Both the position numbers and the translations under genes were made by a program. 9,888 bases of DNA from positions 1 to 9,888 of the forward strand of contig CAMJHI010000061.1 in the NCBI GenBank assembly GCA_946405475.1, written 5' to 3'. The notes under the pieces were generated by a model. The model was not told the DNA's origin. It saw only the letters and a program-made list of their open reading frames with translations, and searched no databases. This document shows, one piece after another, positions 6,362 through 9,888 of the stretch; position 1 is the stretch's first letter; every line of letters begins with the position of its first letter. The stretch comes from an uncultured Clostridia bacterium. GTDB lineage: Bacteria > Bacillota > Clostridia > Oscillospirales > Acutalibacteraceae.

Positions 6362-8014
6362 CAGCCCATCCGCATCGCGTTCCTCGGCGGATTGAACGAG
6401 GTCGGCAAAAACATGACGCTGTACGAATACGATGGCGACATGTTTCTGGTCGACTGCGGCCTCGCGTTCCCCGAACCCGATCTGCTGGGCGTCGACCTGG
6501 TCCTGCCCGATTTTACTTATGTGGAACGCAACGTCGACCGCATCAAGGGCGTCATCGTCACCCACGGCCATGAAGACCATATCGGCGGGCTGGCCTATCT
6601 GCTCAAAACCGCCAATATCCCGATCTATGCCACCAAGCTCACCATTGGCCTGATCGAGGGCAAGCTTAAAGAGCACCGTTTGCTCGATTCGGCCAAGCTC
6701 AACGTCGTCAAGCCCGGCGACGTCGTCAATTTCGGCGCTTTTCACGTGGAGCTGATCCACGTCAACCACTCCATCCCCGACGCCATCGCGCTTTGCATCC
6801 GCTGCAAGGGCGGCACGATCGTGCAGACGGGCGACTTCAAAATCGACATGACTCCCATCGACGGCGACCCCATCGACCTGAATCGTCTGGCGCAGATCGG
6901 CACGGAGGGCGTGACCTGTCTGCTGTCCGATTCCACCAACGCCGAGCGCCCCGGCTACACGCCCAGCGAGCGGCTGGTCGGCAAATCGTTCGACAATCTT
7001 TTCCGTCAGGCGGGCAACCGCCGCATCATCGTGGCGACCTTCGCCTCCAATATCCACCGCGTGCAGCAGATCATCGACACGGCGGCGGCGCTCGGGCGCA
7101 AGGTGGCGCTGTCGGGCAGAAGCCTTGAAAACGTGGTCAGCGTCGCGCAGGAGCTCGGCTATATCCACGTGCCGGAGGGGCTTTTGGTCAGCATCGACAC
7201 CGTCAACCGCTACCCGGCCGACAAAATGGTCATCATCACCACCGGCAGTCAGGGCGAGCCGATGTCCGCGCTCGCGCGCATGGCGCTGTCCGATCATCGC
7301 CGCGTGGCGGTCGGCCCCAACGACTATATCATTATTTCGGCCACGCCCATCCCCGGCAACGAAAAAACCGTGGGGCGCGTGGTGGATGAGCTGCTCAAGC
7401 TCGGCGCCGAGGTGATCTATGAGCGGATGTACGAAGTCCATGTGTCCGGTCACGCCTGTCAGGAAGAACTGAAAATGATCATGAGTCTGCTCAAGCCGAA
7501 GTTTTTTATCCCCGTTCACGGCGAGCAGAAGCATCTGCAAAAGCACAGCCTGCTGGCGCAGTCCATGGGCATCGACAAAAAGAACATCATCGTGGCCGAC
7601 AACGGCGTGCTGGTCGAGATCACCAACAAGAGCATCCGCGCGGCCGGTACGGTGCCCGCCGGCAAGATCTACGTCGACGGCTACGGCGTGGGCGACGTGG
7701 GCAGCATCGTGCTGCGCGACCGCAAGCATTTATCGGAGGACGGCATCATCATCGTTGCCGCCAGCGTCGACGCGCAGTCCGGCTACATCGTTTCGGGGCC
7801 GGAGATCATGACTCGCGGCTTCGTCTACACGAAAGAGGCTGACGAGCTGATCATGGAAGCCAAAAACATCGCGGCGCGCGCCATTGAGGGCAAGCTGCTG
7901 CGTTCCCCCGATCTGGTGGCGGCCAAAACCAGAGTGCGCGACGACGTCGGCCGCTTTGTGGCGGAAAAAACCAGACGGAACCCGATGATCGTTTCGATCA
8001 TCATGGAGGTGTAA
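6038..8014 (+). CDS. rnj: Ribonuclease J
   Basis: RNase J is a metallo-beta-lactamase/beta-CASP nuclease with 5'-3' exonuclease and endonuclease activity, central to mRNA decay and rRNA maturation in Firmicutes. The catalytic core starts near residue 110 (PIRIAFLGGLNEVGKNM). The zinc ligands are visible: HGHEDH at residues 176-181, His244 (HVNHSIPD), Asp266 (QTGDFKID) and His494 (IPVHGEQKH). The beta-CASP motifs SDSTNAE (297-303), GSQGEP (403-408) and HVSGHA (468-473) are intact. The protein has 658 residues, against about 555 for B. subtilis RNase J1; the excess is a Lys/Gln/Glu-rich N-terminal tail of about 108 residues. The ATG at 6038 has no recognisable ribosome binding site, and an A7 run at 6069-6075 lies close by, so the true N-terminus is uncertain. 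Only the start is in doubt, not the identity. gdpP follows after 2 bp. Confidence 0.96.
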   Translation: MQEKVNASQTEKKSKTKQSRFYRNGKKAANKTAVPTEPAVEELRQESSKKKASAPKKKAEEKPVKEKQAKEKQQKEKQPKSRQTKRAKPEPPARTQRQQKTERGKRSAQPIRIAFLGGLNEVGKNMTLYEYDGDMFLVDCGLAFPEPDLLGVDLVLPDFTYVERNVDRIKGVIVTHGHEDHIGGLAYLLKTANIPIYATKLTIGLIEGKLKEHRLLDSAKLNVVKPGDVVNFGAFHVELIHVNHSIPDAIALCIRCKGGTIVQTGDFKIDMTPIDGDPIDLNRLAQIGTEGVTCLLSDSTNAERPGYTPSERLVGKSFDNLFRQAGNRRIIVATFASNIHRVQQIIDTAAALGRKVALSGRSLENVVSVAQELGYIHVPEGLLVSIDTVNRYPADKMVIITTGSQGEPMSALARMALSDHRRVAVGPNDYIIISATPIPGNEKTVGRVVDELLKLGAEVIYERMYEVHVSGHACQEELKMIMSLLKPKFFIPVHGEQKHLQKHSLLAQSMGIDKKNIIVADNGVLVEITNKSIRAAGTVPAGKIYVDGYGVGDVGSIVLRDRKHLSEDGIIIVAASVDAQSGYIVSGPEIMTRGFVYTKEADELIMEAKNIAARAIEGKLLRSPDLVAAKTRVRDDVGRFVAEKTRRNPMIVSIIMEV

Positions 8015-8016
8015 AG

Positions 8017-9888
8017 GTGAAGCGTTTTATTCGGAACAATGCCGCACTGCTCGGCATTTTCGCGGTCACGCTGCTGACCACGGCCGTGACGCTGCTGTAT
8101 AACCGGCCGGTCGGTGTGATCGGGCTGGTGATCCTGGCGGCGCTGGTCGTGTTTTCCGTTGTCACCAACGTGATCAACACGGGTAAAACCAAAACCGTTC
8201 TGACCGATCTTGACCGGCTGCTTGACGCCGAAAGCCTGAAAAACCTGACCAATTTCCCCATGCCGCTGATCGTCTGCGGCGAAACGGGCACGATCCTGTG
8301 GTATAACACCTTTTTCAAAAACGGCGTGCTCGGCGATTTTGAGCTTGACAGTGACGAGATCTTTCCGCTGATGGACGGACAGACCATGGAGGATATCGCC
8401 GCGCATTCCCGCTTGTATACGAGCGTGGCCGGCCGGTATTATTCGGTCTACTCGTTCCCGCTTGATGGCGGCGGTCAGCAGGGCTACGCGCTGCTGTTTT
8501 CGGATGAGACCGATCTGCAGCGCACCGCTTTTGAATACAAGGCGACCCGCCCGCGTGTCATGCTCATCAGTCTGGACAATCTTGACGATATCCTTTCCGC
8601 TTATACCGACAGCGATTCCGACAGCATGCGCAGCAGCGTGGAACGGCTGATCGATCAATGGCTGAGCCATTACGGGTGTCTGGCGCGCAGGCTCGGCGAC
8701 GGCCGCTTTGTGGTCGTTTGCGAGGAACGCGATCTGGCCGCGATGGTGGAGCGGCGCTTCGACATTCTTGACACCGTGCGCGCTTTTCAGTATGACGGCA
8801 AGGTCGCGGGCTTTACGCTTTCCATCGGCGTCAGCGGCGGCGAGACCCTGCGCAAATGCGAAACGAACGCGCGGCAGGCGCTGGATATGGCCATCGGCCG
8901 CGGCGGCGATCAGGCCGCTTTGTTCAAAACGGATACTTACGAATTCTTCGGCGGCGTTTCCAAGGGCGTTGAAAAGCGCAGCAAGGCGCGCACGCGCATC
9001 GTTTCTTCCTCCATTGCCAAGCTCATGGAAAACAGCTCCCGTGTTTTCATCATGGGTCATCGCTTTTCCGATCTGGACAGCGTCGGCTCCGGCGTGGGCA
9101 TGGCCTGCGCCGCGCTCGCTCTGGGAAAAGAGGTGAAGATCGTCGTCAACCGTGCGCAGACGCTCGCCGGCGGTCTGGTCGAGCTGGTCACGGAAGGCAT
9201 GGGTGATCTCTTTTGCGAGCCGAACGACGCGCTGCAGCTCATCGACCGCAATACGCTCCTCATCATCTGCGACACGCACCGGGAGGACGTGCTTGAAAGC
9301 ACCGAACTCTACCGGGCCGCGCAGACGGTCGTCATCATCGACCATCACCGCAAAAACGTCGATTTTATCAACAACGCGATCGTGTTTCAGCACGACCCCA
9401 CGGCGTCCTCCGCCAGTGAAATGGTGTCGGAGCTGCTGCAGTATATGCCGTCGAAACCGGCCATTCCCGCCTGCGCGGCAGACGCGCTGCTCGCCGGCAT
9501 CATGCTCGACACGAAAAACTTTGCGCTCAAAACCGGCGTGCGCACCTTTGAAGCGGCCGCTTTTCTCAAAAGCAAGGGGGCCGATACCGTGCGGGTGCGC
9601 AAGCTGTTCATGAACAAGCTGGAGGATCTGAAAAAGCGCAACGAAATGATCGACGGCTGCGAAAAATACCGCGACTGTGCCGTGGCGGCCGCCGATTTCG
9701 ATTCGCCGAACGTCCGCACCATCACCTCGCAGGCGGCAGATGAAATGCTCAACATCGACGGCGTCAAAGCTTCGTTCACCATGTTCGACGCGGGCGGCTC
9801 GGTCAACGTTTCGGCACGCTCGCTGGGCGATATCAATGTGCAGCTCATCATGGAACAGCTCGGCGGCGGCGGACATCTGACCATGGCG
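8017..9888 (+). CDS. gdpP: GdpP-type c-di-AMP phosphodiesterase, 3' end cut by window
   Basis: GdpP hydrolyses cyclic di-AMP to pApA at the membrane, affecting osmotic balance, cell-wall stress and beta-lactam tolerance. The open frame covers 624 residues to the window edge; the family is about 650-660, so roughly 35 residues are missing. Two membrane helices lie near residues 9-27 and 31-53. A PAS-like region follows (about 80-165), then a degenerate GGDEF domain (about 175-305) in which the signature is reduced to LGDGRF at 226-231. The DHH domain has GHRFSDLDSVG (His348, Asp352, Asp354), Asp419 (ICDTHRED) and DHH at 442-444. The DHHA1 domain ends at the edge with GGGGH (616-620). The start is GTG at 8017, with GGAGG 7 nt upstream at 8005-8009 inside the end of rnj. 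The 2-bp gap implies a translationally linked operon with rnj. It is partial only because the window stops. Confidence 0.96.
   Translation, partial: MKRFIRNNAALLGIFAVTLLTTAVTLLYNRPVGVIGLVILAALVVFSVVTNVINTGKTKTVLTDLDRLLDAESLKNLTNFPMPLIVCGETGTILWYNTFFKNGVLGDFELDSDEIFPLMDGQTMEDIAAHSRLYTSVAGRYYSVYSFPLDGGGQQGYALLFSDETDLQRTAFEYKATRPRVMLISLDNLDDILSAYTDSDSDSMRSSVERLIDQWLSHYGCLARRLGDGRFVVVCEERDLAAMVERRFDILDTVRAFQYDGKVAGFTLSIGVSGGETLRKCETNARQALDMAIGRGGDQAALFKTDTYEFFGGVSKGVEKRSKARTRIVSSSIAKLMENSSRVFIMGHRFSDLDSVGSGVGMACAALALGKEVKIVVNRAQTLAGGLVELVTEGMGDLFCEPNDALQLIDRNTLLIICDTHREDVLESTELYRAAQTVVIIDHHRKNVDFINNAIVFQHDPTASSASEMVSELLQYMPSKPAIPACAADALLAGIMLDTKNFALKTGVRTFEAAAFLKSKGADTVRVRKLFMNKLEDLKKRNEMIDGCEKYRDCAVAAADFDSPNVRTITSQAADEMLNIDGVKASFTMFDAGGSVNVSARSLGDINVQLIMEQLGGGGHLTMA

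Noticed and set aside
6017..7729. 570-residue minus-strand open frame opposite rnj
   Set aside because: Antisense shadow of RNase J with biased composition and no domain. The long Leu/Phe-rich stretch is simply the complement of the Lys-rich tail, not a membrane protein.
7825..9876. 683-residue minus-strand open frame opposite gdpP
   Set aside because: The plus strand here encodes a full-motif GdpP (DHH, GGGGH); the antisense frame has shadow-type composition only.

Overview
The window looks like chromosomal DNA from a high-GC, endospore-forming member of the Clostridia (Oscillospiraceae/Ruminococcaceae-like). The evidence is a spoIVA gene with a SipL-type SPOCS/LysM partner, RNase J, a GdpP-type c-di-AMP phosphodiesterase, Gram-positive-style ribosome binding sites and GC-rich codon use. 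It is dense core-genome sequence: I see no transposase, phage gene, CRISPR array, tRNA or rRNA.

Layout from left to right. Positions 1-65 hold three closely packed perfect hairpins of unknown role. Positions 99-131 are a terminator, probably bidirectional, for metA. metA (143-1066, minus) encodes homoserine O-acetyltransferase and has a clear sigma-A-type promoter. Reading away from it are sipL (1201-2724) and spoIVA (2740-4218), two partners in spore coat basement-layer assembly that probably form one operon. rnhA (4208-4660, minus) encodes RNase HI; its tail overlaps the end of spoIVA by 11 bp and it has its own promoter. Divergent from rnhA, 4783-5880 (plus) encodes a protein I read as a catalytically dead, shortened relative of phosphoglucosamine/phosphohexose mutases. 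A near-consensus promoter at the end of that gene starts a leader of about 140 nt that leads into rnj (6038-8014, RNase J with a long basic N-terminal extension). gdpP follows 2 bp later (8017 to beyond the window end) and is cut off just after its GGGGH motif.

How the genes relate. sipL and spoIVA form a sporulation pair. rnj and gdpP form a housekeeping pair joining mRNA decay to c-di-AMP turnover. metA and rnhA are single housekeeping genes.

The most unusual item is the mutase-like pseudoenzyme. Genuine GlmM is known in Firmicutes to bind and inhibit the c-di-AMP synthase CdaA, and this degenerate relative lies one gene upstream of the rnj-gdpP unit. A regulatory, non-catalytic role is therefore an attractive but unproven idea. 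The second point worth checking is the start of rnj, where the best ribosome binding site and the annotated reading frame disagree by one base at a run of seven A.
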